64,000 nt of DNA from Microcebus murinus (GCF_040939455.1 NC_134108.1:8647501-8711500); one strand, 5' to 3'; positions 13,448 to 25,315 are shown, numbered from the stretch's first letter. The notes: a model not told the origin generated them from the letters alone. Translations and numbers: made by a program.

Positions 13448-13503
13448 GTCACATTGTTTGTCCCCACTCTGTCTCTTTCACCGCTGGAAAACTTTACAGA
13501 TAA

Positions 13504-13640
13504 TATGGTATATATTATTAAAATTAATTTCACCTGTTTCCTTTTACTCTTTAATCTGGTTACTATTTAAAATTTAATATTACATATGTGGTTCATCTTA
13601 TATTTCTACTGTAAAATGCTGATGTAAAATATAATAATGC
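13504..13640. mobile_element. Old DNA-transposon relic (hAT-like), right part
   Basis: TATTATTAAAATTAATTTCA and AATATTACATATGTGG resume the repeat interrupted at 13117. Removing the LTR and one GATAA copy rejoins the two halves in the order expected for the element, which supports the insertion call. Confidence 0.6.
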
Positions 13641-15120
13641 TTTTTTTAAAAGAGGTGTTGATCTCTTAAAGAAGTACTTCATTACTAGGGGAAAATGTCA
13701 ATTTACATTACAGATCCTGACTCCCCTAAGATGATTTCAATCCTGGAAATAAAGTAGATAATTAGGTTTTTAAAAGCATAATTAAGGGAAAAGAAAATTT
13801 TAAGGCCTAGGAGACCAAAAAAAGCACTTTGGTCATGTTGTTTAAGTAATTCCATAATTTGTCACAAATGCCATCTGTAGTGAATTTCCTAAGGAGGGGA
13901 ACAATAAGACCTAAAATTGTGAAAAATATCAACTGAATGGAGAGAAAGAGATAGTTTTTATACTTTTGTTTTCTTATGAATAGAATCGATTTCCCAAGTA
14001 CTAAACATTAACTCATAGTGTCTTTTAAACAACACCATTAAACATTTATTTATGCTACCAAGGAATTTACAAAGTAGACCTTACTGACAACCATGGTGCT
14101 TTTAAGGTTATTTATTTTTCTATTTGAAGGTTCTAATTAATGAATTCTTCCTTAAACTTTAAAAATTTGAGAAGAAAGAGAAGAATAAACCAACAAACAA
14201 AACTAGGTTTTGCTTTAAACATTGTTACAGGGATTACACACAGGAAGGGAGAAGAAAGGCTGGAAGTGAACTTTAATGGGAGGACTATTTCAAAATACAA
14301 GTGCTGGGCACACAGACAATTTCGCCTGTATTTTAGTAGACCAAATCTAACTAGGCCAAGTGGAAAAAACAACACATGTCAGTAAAGAATTCCCTAAAAC
14401 AGCAACAATGAGGAAGAAAAACCAAATGTAGGTTGCCAGAAGGTACAATAAAAAACACCCAGCAGTATAATTTTGGGCAAAATGCACAGGCATGTTTGTT
14501 TTGTAAGTTCAAGTCAAGTATGTGGGTGGACCCAATTGGAAATACCAAACTGCTGCACCGTACAGATCTCGCATTCTCCCGTCCCGCACCCTCCCCTCCG
14601 CATTCTATACCATATCCCAGAAAAATGACTTTGACTTCTTGACAAAAACTTCCTAGTAAAATATGATACCCACTGCCCTGTGCATAAAGGATCCATTGCT
14701 GTGTTTATGCCTAAAAGCTTCCCTGTTGAAGGATCAATATCAGGTTCTGCTGGCTTGGGCAGAAGCAAGCAGATGCATGAACCCTGAATAAGATGCATCA
14801 AGAATGGCCTCTCAGGTATTCAAATAGTTTGGCAGAATTTCCATTTCTCTTCTTAAACCCCTGACTTGTTCTGCCTACCATAACCTAACCTATAATTGAA
14901 TTAGCTCTTAATAAAATGACATACATTTTAAATCTGTCTTCAATATAGTTTTGGAAATTATCAACTGCCAATTTTTTCAGATCAAATAACATTTTATGCC
15001 AGGTGATTAGTGAGAAATTCTAGTTATTCATTTTATTCTGTGTAGACCTCTCAGAAAAGGAAGAATTAACATATAAAGGCTGTGCTGTAGAAACATACTA
15101 GTTTAGGTTTAGAAGGTTGT
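13640..15120. other. AT-rich intronic DNA without a recognised feature
   Basis: No gene, RNA gene or identifiable repeat was seen. Overlapping open stretches on both strands at 14130-14800 encode nothing recognisable and lack exon signals that stand out. Confidence 0.4.
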
Positions 15121-15124
15121 AGTA

Positions 15125-15405
15125 ACAAATCTTCAAGGCCCAGTTCAAATCATTCCACCACTAAGAAACCTCAAATACTCATATTTCTCCTTTATTCAAA
15201 TTCCTATAGCACTTTGCTTGTAGTTCAGTACTTATCATAGGTTGCTTTCTTTAAAAATTATTTATGTGCCCCTCTCATGTCAATCGTAGGTTCCTTATGT
15301 GCCAAGAACACTTCTTATTCTTCTTTGGTCCCTTATGGCACCCAGTACCATTATTTGTATATGAAATTTGTTCAATAAATATTTGAAGTGAAAAAAAAAA
15401 AAAAA
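15125..15405 (+). mobile_element. L2 LINE 3' end
   Basis: CTTCAAGGCCCAGTTCAAAT near the left and TTTGTTCAATAAATATTTG near the right are the classic L2 3' text. A short A run follows. Confidence 0.75.
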
Positions 15406-15664
15406 AGAATGGCTTACAGATAAGGAACCAAATATATTAGATGCCCAGATTCCCAGAATCTCAAACCTATCCAACCTCCCAGCTGGGACACCTCCCACCC
15501 TGCTGCAAACCCTCACCTGCCTCACACCTCACATTCCATTCCCATATTTAGCAATCACGAGGCCACTCCTCAGGTGACAGCCCACAGCTCCACTGTTCCA
15601 GACTGGAAGAAATGCAGAGAAGTAAAAAACTCAAGGATGACAGTGAGACCAATAATCACCAATA

Positions 15665-15880
15665 GGAACTAATAATTAAGGAGCTCTTTTTCTGTTCTAG
15701 AGGCAGTGATGTCCTTTGTCTATGGATCACAACTTTCAGTTATCACAACCACTTTCAGAGGCAGATGTGATCATCCCGGTAGAGATAAGGTTACTATGGT
15801 ATACAGAAGACAAGTAATTTGTCCCAAATCATACAGAAAGCTCAGCTCAAATTCAAGGAGTCTGGTTCAAGAATCCATAG
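15665..15880 (-). mobile_element. MIR SINE, reversed
   Basis: The order fits a reversed MIR: a storage/recovery stretch with AGATAAGGTTACTATGG, then GACAAGTAATTTGTCCCAAA and TCAAATTCAAGGAGTCTGG. Decayed, with approximate ends. Confidence 0.55.
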
Positions 15881-15899
15881 ATGTACCTATTAATAAATC

Positions 15900-16830
15900 A
15901 TAAACAGTGATTATATAGTTAAGGAAATTTTTGCCCAGGACTTCAGTAATAATCTAATCCACTTTCATTTCAACAAGATGCAGCTTGAAGCTGCTTCCCC
16001 ATGAGGCTATTACCAAAAAAATTACTGTCTGTGCCCACATCTCTCTCCCATTCTCTCCAGCAAAAATGCACCCAGAAAACAGTTTTCCCATGTATCTAAG
16101 TTACTTTCACACATGGTCATTTATTTCTATTACAGGAAAAATTAAAACAGTTTGCTAAAGAAAAAAAGAACAATGTCATTATTTTCACAAATTATATTTT
16201 CTAAATAAAATATAATTCCATTGTATTCTGTTTTAAAGGAAAATAAATCTACATTTAATGTCTTTAAGCTTTTAAAAATACCTTAACAGGGGATTTTCGA
16301 TTTAAGATGAAAATTGAAGATGATTCTGACCCTTCTCTTGGAAATCACCGCACAATAAGGAGGAGCACGAAAATTAACACAAACATCATCCTCCAGGGTG
16401 CCAAGGGACAAAAACTATATCCCTGTACCACAACATCCAAAGACAGAAAACAGATGGGGGAACAGAGAGGGCCAAGTGGAGTGGCTGCGGAGTGATGCTC
16501 GTGAGAAGAAACCCTAGCAAGGCTCAGGACCAGAAGGCTCCAGGGACCAAGGGAAGTGCAACCTGGGCTGGGCTGAACCCAGAGGGCCCTGGAAAAAAGC
16601 TACAGGCAGAACAGTTGAGCCCCTGTACCCAGTCCTACCCACCCACTCACCACGATCCTCCAGAGCCATATGAGACATAACCAGGCAATTCTTCTCCCTA
16701 CCACCATCAGGCAGAGGATTATTCTCTGGGCAAAGTTAGCCACAGAGACTAGTCCTAGGAACCCCAGGCACAGCAAAGATGGTGACAAGGACTGAAAAGA
16801 GGAGTGATACTCTGAGAAGCTGAACTGCAC
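15900..16830. other. Unassigned intronic DNA
   Basis: No gene was recognised. The GC-richer part (16300-16680) has open stretches on the plus strand but no family match and no convincing exon borders. Confidence 0.3.
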
Positions 16831-17060
16831 AGTGGCCAAAATTATAGAATCTGGAGGGTTCCTGGGTTCTGTTTCAGCTCTGTCAATTAGCAGAGATGTC
16901 TTACATGGGGCAAGGTACTTAACCTCTCTGTAGCTCAGTCCCTTCATCTATAAAATGGCAATAATAACAGGTGCAAAGATGCAGAGTTGACATGAGGATT
17001 AAATGAGGTAAAGCACTTAGAATGGAGTTTGGTACACAGTGCTCAATCAGTATCAGTGAC
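16830..17060 (+). mobile_element. MIR SINE
   Basis: CAAGGTACTTAACCTCTCTG, TCATCTATAAAATGGCAATA and GAGGATTAAATGAGGTAAAG follow the MIR core and 3' text in order. Nearly full length. Confidence 0.85.
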
Positions 17061-17604
17061 TCCTGCCTCCTACCCTTCCTCCGCTGACTTGTACAATCAC
17101 CAGCTCTCGCCCAGTGTGTGTGCACGCACACCCCTCAGCTCTCAGAGTGCTGGAAACTGGAGTAAATCTGCAGGCATGTGACTGCAAGGGCCTTATCTAA
17201 AAAACAAGAACCACTTCAGAGAAAGACGCTTGGATGCTGACATTTGGCGGCCTCCATCAAAACAGCTGGTTCTCCCCAGACCATTCCACAACAAAGCCCA
17301 CCTGCTCAAACACCCCCCCCAACACACACAGAGGTGCCAAACAGCTTTATGGCACGCTACCTTTAAATCTGAATAAATATTCGAGGATCATTAGGCATTT
17401 AAAGACATCAAATATGAAAAACGAGGGGGGCAGGAGATTCAAATAAAATCATCCCTATAGATACTTACACATATCTCTAAAAAAGGAACCTCAAAATAAA
17501 AAGTAGATATAATGTATGGAGAAGAAAACTTGTCTGAAACCATAATTTGGCCCTCAACACAAGGGTTAGTTTAGAAAAAAAAATAAGAGAAAAAATTAAA
17601 TTAA

Positions 17605-17947
17605 GGCCGGGCGCTGTGGCTCACGCCTGTAATCCTAGCACTTGGGAGGCCGAGGCGGGTGGATTGCTCAAGGTCAGGAGTTCAAAACCAGCCTGAGCAA
17701 GAGCGAGACCCCGTCTCTACTATAAATAGAAAGAAATTAATTGGCCAACTGATATATATATAAAAAATTAGCCGGGCATGGTGGCGCATGCCTGTAGTCC
17801 CAGCTACTCGGGAGGCTGAGGCAGAAGGATCACTCAAGCCCAGGAGTTTGAGGTTGCTGTGAGCTAGGCTGACGCCACGGCACTCACTCTAGCCTGGACA
17901 ACAAAGCGAGACTCTGTCTCAAAAAAAAAAAAAAAAAAAAAAAAAAA
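17605..17947 (+). mobile_element. Lemur-type Alu (AluL-like), nearly intact
   Basis: This full dimer carries CpGs (GGCCGGGCGCTGTGGCTCAC), an extended linker after the left arm (AAATTAATTGGCCAACTG and a TATA run), and the right-arm text GCTAGGCTGACGCCACGGCA. It ends in a long pure A tail. Target duplications AAAAATTAAATTAA flank it perfectly (17591-17604 and 17943-17956). These are the strepsirrhine diagnostic features, so this copy postdates the split from anthropoids. Confidence 0.95.
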
Positions 17948-17999
17948 TTAAATTAAATTAAAAAACCATAATTTGTATCCTCAGAAAAGTATAAGAATA

Positions 18000-18440
18000 T
18001 ATAGTATCTATAAAATAAGAACTGGAGCAGAAGATTAGAATGAGCTATTAGAAATGAAAAACATCATGGCTCCCAAAAACATGTCATTAGAAACACTGAA
18101 AAAATAAAGTAAAAAATCTCTCACAAAGTCAAACAAGTAAAATTTTAAAAATCAGAAAGTTATTCTAAGAGGTTCAATATCTGACTTATAAGCTAAATAA
18201 AACAGAGAAAATACAAGATGCAGGTGAGGAGTAATTATTAACAAAACAGTAAAAAATATGTCCTGAAACCAAAGAACATCGTCTCTCCACCAAATGGGCC
18301 CACCACATGAAATGAAAAAAAGACATTCACTAAAGCACATCATCACCACAAAATTTCAGAATACTTAGGAAAAACAGCAGATGCAGAAACTTCCAGATTT
18401 TTTTTTAGTCACATGTAAAGCATTTAGAAAAATAACAGCC
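18000..18440. other. AT-rich intronic DNA without a recognised feature
   Basis: No repeat or gene was recognised between the Alu tail and the MIR fragment. Confidence 0.35.
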
Positions 18441-18444
18441 AATT

Positions 18445-18597
18445 TTACAAAGCCCTCACCATGTACGAGGCACTGTTCTATATGCTTTCCGTACAGTAAC
18501 TCATTTAATCCTATAACATATCCTATATATAGAAAGTACTATTTATAAACTCATTTCACAGTGGCACAGAGATATTAATATTATTAATAAATAATAT
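18445..18597 (-). mobile_element. MIR SINE, reversed, left part (split by mariner)
   Basis: ACGAGGCACTGTTCTATATG, CAGTAACTCATTTAATCC and CATTTCACAGTGGCACAGAG follow reversed MIR text. The remainder (AAAGTCACAACACTGCTAAG) appears only after 19885, beyond the mariner element. Confidence 0.75.
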
Positions 18598-19885
18598 GCA
18601 AGGTGATCTACAAAAAGTTCATGGAAAATACGTACTATGAGAAAATTATACGTGGATTTCAAAATTTTTTCTCACCAATATAAACTCCTAATAACTTCTT
18701 ATAACATGTCTAGGTTCGTGAACAGGACCTAATTTGAGGCACTATTAAGGATCAGACATCAGTTTGAAAAAACAGCAACATGAATTCTGCTAAAACTGAA
18801 GCAAGAACAAACATCAAACTTGTGGTGAAGATCAGGTGGGAGAATAATGAAATCACTGATGCTTTATGAAAAGTTTGTGGGGACAATGTCCCAAAGAAAT
18901 CAGCAGTTTACAAATGGGTAACCCATTTTAAGAAGGGACAAGATGATGTTGAAGATGAAGCTCTTAGCAGCAGACCATTCACATGGATTTGCAAAGAAAA
19001 AATCAATCTTGTTCGTGCCCTAATTGAAGAGGTTTGACAACTAATAGCAGAAATAATAGCTAACACCACAGACATCTCAATTGATTCAGCTTACACAATT
19101 CTGAAAGAAAAATTAAAGTTGAACAAATTTTCCACTGGATGGGTACCAAAATTGTTGTGCCTAGATCAGCTGCAGACAAGGGCAGAGCTTTCTATGGAAA
19201 TTTTAAACAAGTGGAATCAAGATCCTGTAGGATTTCTTCAAAGGACTGTAACAGGAAGTGAAACATGGCTTTACCAGTATGATCCTGGAGACAAAGCACA
19301 ATCCAAGCAATGGCTACCAAGAGGTTGAAGTGGTCCGGTCAAAGCAAAAGCAAAACAATCAAGAGCAAATGTCACGGCAACAGTTTTAGAAATGCTCAAA
19401 GCATTTTGCTTGTTGACTTTCTGGAAGGCCAAATAACGAAAACATCTGCTTATCATCTGTTTTGAGAAAGTTAGCCAAAGCTTTAGCAGAAAAATGCCCG
19501 AGACAGCTTCACCAAAGACTCTTTCTCCACCAACACAATGTTCCTGCTCATTCCTTTCATCAAAGAGGGCAATTTTGCAAGAGGTCTGATGGGAAATCAT
19601 TAGACATCCACTTTACAGTCCTGATTTGGCTCCTTCTGACTTTTGTTTCCTAATCTTAAGACAAATATTTAAAGGGCACCCATTTTTCTTCAGTTAACAA
19701 AGTAAAAAAGACTACAATGACATGGTTAAACTCCTAGGACCCTCGGTTCTTCAGGAATGGATTAAATGGCTGGTATCATCACTTACAAAAGTATCTTGAC
19801 ATTAATGGAACTCATGTTGAGAAAATCAAGTTTATATTTTTTATCTTTTAATTCCATTTTTCCATGAACTTTTTGAAGTCTCTTG
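18598..19885 (+). mobile_element. Mariner-family DNA transposon (Hsmar2-like), defective
   Basis: The terminal text CAAAAAGTTCATGGAAAA near the left end (about 18611) reappears inverted near the right end (about 19856-19877). The body of about 1.29 kb carries a mariner transposase relic, the usual size for a full-length mariner. It lies inside a MIR, whose halves flank it. The subfamily name is tentative. Confidence 0.85.
18780..19830 (+). pseudogene. Mariner transposase pseudogene
   Basis: An ATG at 18780 begins NSAKTEARTNIK. A helix-turn-helix segment KKSAVYKWVTHFKKGQDD follows, then WVPKLLCLDQLQTRAELS. Several in-frame stops (for example after ITDAL, after RALIEEV and after QWLPRG) and frameshifts break it. 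Of the mariner DD34D triad, the first Asp is Ser (GSETW, codon 19257), the second is His (QHNVPAH, codon 19534) and the third survives (YSPDLAPSD, codon 19638). The 104-nt gap between the last two equals the expected 105 nt less one deleted base. It cannot be catalytic. Confidence 0.88.
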
Positions 19886-19887
19886 TA

Positions 19888-19960
19888 CTTAAAGTCACAA
19901 CACTGCTAAGTGATAGAACTATGATTTAAATTGAACTCTCAGCTACTATGCTTCTCAACA
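19888..19960 (-). mobile_element. MIR SINE, reversed, right part
   Basis: CTTAAAGTCACAACACTGCT and ATTTAAATTGAACTCTCAGC continue the MIR interrupted at 18597. Confidence 0.65.
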
Positions 19961-21180
19961 GCAGCTCTGGAAGTCTGAAGACAAAATTCTGAAGGAACCT
20001 AGCTAGAAATCTATACTTAGCCAAACTATCAATCAAGAAGTGAAGACAGAATTAAGATATTTTTAGAAATATAGAGTCTTAAAATATATGACTTACTAAT
20101 TCTCTCTTAGGAAAATACGAGTGATTATGCTCCAACAAAAAGAAGGAGTTAAACCAAGAAAAAGACACAAGTCCAAAAAAACAGGTGCTCTGGCAAATGC
20201 AAAGGGCAAATGGAATTCCCAAGGTGGTGATAAAAGGAAGTTTAGGAAGTCAGGTGGGCAGCAGGCGTACTGAGCAACCAACCCAGGGAGCAGTAAGAGG
20301 AGAAAGGACTCCCAGATGAAGATCTTAAAAACAGAACTGATAAACCATCGAATTGGTTTGAACGTGTGGAACTGTAACAAAGATGTAGAAAGATTTTGTA
20401 ATAAAGAAAGAAACTAAACACTGGGGGGAAAGACAACTTTTATCATAGGGGGGAAAAGGTTATATAATAAAGGAAATATAATCTGGCACATCTGAGAACA
20501 ATGGTGACATAGTGACTAGGTAGTGGGACAAAGCCGGGTTGAGTGAATAAGAAGAAAGAGAGCTAAATCTCCACCTACCAAAATGGGAATGAAGTTAATA
20601 GACAAAATTCTAAAACTGGTTCATCAAAAAGATGATAATATGAGCCTCTGGTGAGTAGCCAAGAGGTAGGTGGGAAGAAAACGTTAGTTAGAACGTGTCT
20701 ATTTTTCACTATTAGCATTTACCCACATGTAAGTGTTACTGTAAAAAAAAATTAAAATTAATCTACACTACTGAGCTTTGGTATAAAAATAGATAAGCCA
20801 GTTTAGGTGAAATGAAATTCTGACCTAAATATAAAGCAGCAATCCCATTTCTGCCTCTTTGATAGAAAAGTTCCTTGCTTGAAATGAGAATTTATAATAC
20901 ACATTTAAAAGAGCTATTTCTCAAATACCTCACTCTATAATAATTGGGTACATTTTAGTAGTCAGACTCATTCATACACTATCATAGTATCATAGTGACT
21001 GATGTTTAGATTATTAATAAATATAGCCAGCCCTATCAACTCTCAGTTATCTACACTGGCTGATAAATGCACTGAAACAAATAATTTTTATAATACTTGC
21101 ATTTGATTCTTTTTCAACACTTCTATTTGAATATAATAGTATTCTAATAGTTGGAATACAACCCAAACCAAAGGCATTAC
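19960..21180. other. AT-rich intronic DNA without a recognised feature
   Basis: No gene or nameable repeat was recognised. The GA-rich block around 20100-20600 gives pyrimidine-rich open stretches on the minus strand that look accidental. Confidence 0.35.
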
Positions 21181-21214
21181 CTTCTTGCATCCCACAAAAA
21201 TTTATTACTTTTGT

Positions 21215-21395
21215 TTTTATTATGACTGTGTATGTCTGGTCCCACCTGCACACCCTGCTTTGCTTTCCACTACTCTCCAGCACTTCGCCAAAGCACTCCA
21301 TATCCAAAACATATGCCAGAGTCATTCACAATTCTGTTTCTCTGTCCATGATGATGCCTCTTCCCTTCATCTTCTTGAAGCAGTGTCTCATAGAT
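21215..21395 (+). mobile_element. L2-like LINE fragment
   Basis: CACTACTCTCCAGCACTTCG and the following CT-rich text resemble L2 sense sequence. Decayed, low certainty. Confidence 0.4.
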
Positions 21396-21545
21396 GGAAA
21401 AACATACAGACATGAATTCAAATCCCAGGTCTGTCATCATCTAGCTCTGCAACCTGAGACACTTTCAGTAACATCTCTGAATCTCAGATTCTTCAACTGT
21501 ATACCAACGATAATAATACAAAGCTACAGAGAGTGCCAAACAAAA
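21395..21545 (+). mobile_element. MIR SINE fragment
   Basis: CATGAATTCAAATCCCAGGT, GCTCTGCAACCTGAGACAC and CTCAGATTCTTCAACTGTA match the MIR core order. Confidence 0.75.
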
Positions 21546-21734
21546 CAATGAAAATAAAAAACATGGGCATATATATGGCAATTGTCATCAACAGTAACAA
21601 CATCCTTGACATGCAAACGATATCTGTCCTCTGATGCAGAGGTCACTGGGCAGGGACAATTCCTTTTTCATCACTGTAGAGCCAAAGCCCAACAGTGTCT
21701 AGCCTAGCATGGGCTTTTAAATGTTTTATGAAAC

Positions 21735-21880
21735 CAAAATGAACTTCAAGGTCCAGCTCATGCCCTGACTGCCCCAGGAAGCTTCACTGACCACTCTGGC
21801 CCATGGCACTTCATTCTCTGACCTATTACAAAGCTCTGTAGACCAGCCTAGCACAACAGCTACCACCCATTTCTTCAGGC
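21735..21880 (+). mobile_element. L2 LINE 3' fragment
   Basis: CTTCAAGGTCCAGCTCATG, CCAGGAAGCTTCACTGACC and TTCATTCTCTGACC are L2 3' text. Confidence 0.65.
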
Positions 21881-22200
21881 CTGGTCTAAAAAAAGAAAAC
21901 AGACTTGCCAGGAAAATGAACTATGGCTATATTCAGGGAATTTAAAAATATATTTCTAAAATATCTACTTCATTCACAGACTGATCCATTCTCCCAGCCT
22001 CACTATGAAGATTCTTTCATTCAGTTTTTCCCACTTAGGAAATCTTTAATAATAAAGCTGGCAGATAAAAACGGAACATCCACCAAATTCTAGTAGGTAT
22101 GTTTTATTGGTTTAAATTTCTTTCCAGGATATAAAATTAGGTAAGTTGCCATTATACATTTCACTCAATACAGTAAGTTTATCTGCAAAGAGTACAGAAA

Positions 22201-22390
22201 GTCCTCATTTAACATCGTTGAGAGGTTCTTGGAAACTGCAACTTTAAGCGAAATGATAGACTGTATGCCACAGTAACTCTACTCTTATTTATATCACTTA
22301 GCCTACAGTAAAACTGGTTTCATTATACAGTTCATCATTTTGCTTAAAGTCACAGTTTCCAAGAACTTACTAACGACATTAAGTGAGGAC
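22201..22390. mobile_element. Palindromic MITE (TcMar-Tigger type, MER44-like)
   Basis: The 57-bp arm 22201-22257 (starting GTCCTCATTTAACATCGTTG) is inverted at 22334-22390 with about 47 of 57 bases matching, around a 76-bp centre. There is no ORF. The arm text (GGTTCTTGGAAACTG and CTTTAAGCGAAA) is that of small Tigger-derived elements. The family name is from memory. Confidence 0.82.
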
Positions 22391-22899
22391 TTAAACCATA
22401 TAGGAAAAGGGTTGTAATTTTGCAATTCATATCTCAAATACTGTACAGTTTGAAATCTGCTGGTCATATCACCAAAGCCACAAACATTCAACAATGTAGC
22501 CCTGAGCTTCTCACACCCCTATTACCACCTGTAGGTGATCTTAATGGTGTCTTTTCTCCACTGACTACACCCTCTCTAGATTCAATGTACCTAAGTGGAG
22601 TGAGGCAGACCTCCTAAAATGGAATACTTAAAGCTAATACCTAGAAAGGAAACAAGACAGATATGGTCACTTAACATGCTAAGATATGTTCACATAAATA
22701 AAGAGAGATGGTTGCTTTACCTGAAGAGCCACATAAAGTGAGTCAGTAATGCCAAAATCACTAATGAATTATCTCTAACTCAGGTTAAAGGAGGAGAACA
22801 GGGGGCCTGTTTCCGGTATGACTCTGAGGTCAGCTACGGCGGGAGATCTTGCTAATAAACGGATCTGGGGACAAGGGGAGCCCAGAGAGATTCCTGAGC

Positions 22900-23450
22900 T
22901 TGACTGACTGGGGCCATCTACTGAAATGGAGAGGATAAGAGGGTGGGACCGGCTTGGTGGTTGAAGGGGCAGGGGAAACAAGTTCTGTTCCGTCTGGGGG
23001 ACCTACAGCCCAAGAGGCCTCTTGATTCATGTCCAGTTTCCCATTTCATATATCAAGCTGGAGAATGGAGTGTACAACTAGACAGAGATGGCAGGCAGAT
23101 ACAAATTTGGGAGTCATCAGCATACAGGTAGGTGGGTTTAAAGCCAGCTGAGAGAGAGAATCTAGGAAGGTATGCATGCTGGGCACCCTCTATCACTTAA
23201 AAGGCAGAACCAGCAGAGGAGGTGGAGAGTAGAGGCCACAAGAATAACAGGAAAACCAGGAGAGCCTGGTGTCCTGGACAGTGACAGAAGACAACATTTC
23301 AGCCCTTCTGTGTTGCCGAGACATCGGTACAGTAGAGACCTGAGAGTTTACCAATGTGAGGTCGCTGGAAAGGCAACCAGCTCAGTGGAGGGGCAGGGAA
23401 AGAACCCACACTGAAGTGGACTAAAGAGTTAAAGAATTTTTTTAAAAAGT
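22900..23450 (-). mobile_element. L2 LINE ORF region, reversed
   Basis: ACAAATTTGGGAGTCATCAG, CATACAGGTAGGTGGGTTTA, AACCAGCAGAGGAGG and GAAAACCAGGAGAGCCTGG are the familiar antisense L2 text in order. Plus-strand open stretches here are by-products. Confidence 0.75.
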
Positions 23451-23459
23451 GAGTGACAT

Positions 23460-25150
23460 TCTAAACAATGGAAGTGAGGAAGTGAAGACTGAAAGTACAG
23501 ACAGATTTTCCAGACAGTTTTACCGAACCATGTAGGCAGGTAGTATCCACAGTGAAGCATTATCAGTGCAACCAGGTCAGTTCAGAGTAGAAAGAGGTGG
23601 GGGGATCAAATGAAGCATCTCAGAGGAGCCATCACCAAATCCAACAATTCAGGTGAGGTCATTGCCACAGCAACGTGTCCCTATCACAAAACTGATTCCA
23701 AACACATGTGACTGCTTATCTACTCTTAAGGCAATCCCCTTAAACAAAAATCAGTACTAACCTTGACTAATTTACATGACATCTATAAGAAATTGTTTTC
23801 TAGAAGAAAAACATTCCCAAATTATTTTCTGAAATAATCTTCATTCTGGAACATAATAATCATTTTGCATGATGTACATGCCCACCTATTGAAGACTCTT
23901 TTAAAAGAAAAGACTCACCTTTATTAAATGATTCAATCATTGCCACACTTTATAGTAAAAGGGCAAATAAGAAAGCATCACTCCTCAACCAGTCATGAAG
24001 ACTCCTCCTTGGAGCTTCAGTAGGTAAGCACACAACTATCCCTCTCCCACAACACTGCTATCAAAGCTTTCAGGAGAGATATTGGCAAAAGGATATTTTT
24101 TTTCTGCCCACAAAAGCCATGTAAAGTTAATTCAGGAAAAATTGGTTTGGTCTGTTGTCTTTTGTGGTAGTGGTTCTTTTTTGTTTTATGAAAAGAGCTT
24201 TTAGGGGGGCATATTTTGATCATTTGACTAGAATCATTAGCATATTTACCAAATGTGAAGCTATTTATTACAGGTTAAGAATTCTCCTACTACATGTTTC
24301 ACCCTAGCAAATAAATATAGCTGACACCGTTTTACTGCAAGCTTCTAACAACAGAACACATAAGAATGGCAAACTAGTCTAGAAGGCTAGACACAAATAT
24401 TTATAACAGTATTTAATTTCAGATTCAATTTATCTAACTGAATAAATTTATAACTTAAAAAATGTTAAGAAATAACATTTGTTAAATACTACATAATATA
24501 AAACAGGTTTTACGTATTACCTGTAAATAAATTATCTTTTATTCAGCTTTTTTTCCTTTTTAATTCAGTTGTGAGATTAGCAGATTACTAGATCTGACAT
24601 TTGCAATTTGGTTATGTTCTATGGTCAGAAATATAACAGAAATCTTGTAACAACAGTTCTTTCAATAGAGTTCTTAAGGCATGTCTGGTGGGGACAAAGG
24701 GATTTTTGCTCATTGGGCTAGAAGGGGAGTGAAGCCAAGGTAACTAAGCAATGGATAAAGATGAGTTAATGTTATTCTTCCTGGAAATGAAAAAATAAAA
24801 ATAAAACCTGAGGTTTTCTTTCATGATTTCTTTAAATAAAGATACAAGTTCATAATCCCTGATTCAAAAATCCTTGCAGACAGATAAGTTTTAAAATTCA
24901 GAATTGTTTAAATTTTAGAAAAGTAATACAAAGCAGATTCTATTAATTATCCAACTTCCTCATAATAAAACTTAAGTATTTCTGCAGGTGAAGTGATGGG
25001 ATAAAGACAACCAGTGGCTTCATATCGGTTCAGGTCAAGTCTTATATATTCAATCAGCTATACAAAAACTTTCCATTTTCAGAGTCCTTAGATCTCACAA
25101 TTGCAGATAAGTAACTGTGGACTCACATTTAACACAAGGTTTAAGAACAT
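23460..25150. other. AT-rich intronic DNA without a recognised feature
   Basis: No coding exon, RNA gene or clear repeat was seen. Confidence 0.4.
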
Positions 25151-25164
25151 AAAGATAAGTTGAA

Positions 25165-25315
25165 GGAAAATAGTAGCACTCTGGAATCAAGTTCAGTTCT
25201 TCTCCGTACAAATTCCATGAATTTAGGCAAGTCATTTAACATCTATAAGCCTGAGTTTTCTTACCTGTAAAATGGAAATAATGATATCATCCCACAAGTC
25301 TGCTGTGAACCAGTG
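25165..25315 (+). mobile_element. MIR SINE
   Basis: CACTCTGGAATCAAGTTCAG, GGCAAGTCATTTAACATC and TTACCTGTAAAATGGAAATA are MIR text in order. Confidence 0.85.

Larger units (their letters stand above)
13118..13498 (+). mobile_element. Solo endogenous-retrovirus LTR (class I-like), 381 bp
   Basis: It has ends TGTAA...TTACA and perfect 5-bp flanking duplications GATAA (13113-13117 and 13499-13503). A TATAAA lies at 13357 and an AATAAA at 13442, in the expected U3/R order. A C-rich U3 precedes the TATA box, and GT-rich text follows the poly(A) signal. No primer-binding site, polypurine tract or gag/pol/env is adjacent, so it is a recombined solo LTR. The family is unknown; the TATA/AATAAA layout resembles gammaretrovirus-like ERV1 LTRs. 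Confidence 0.82.
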
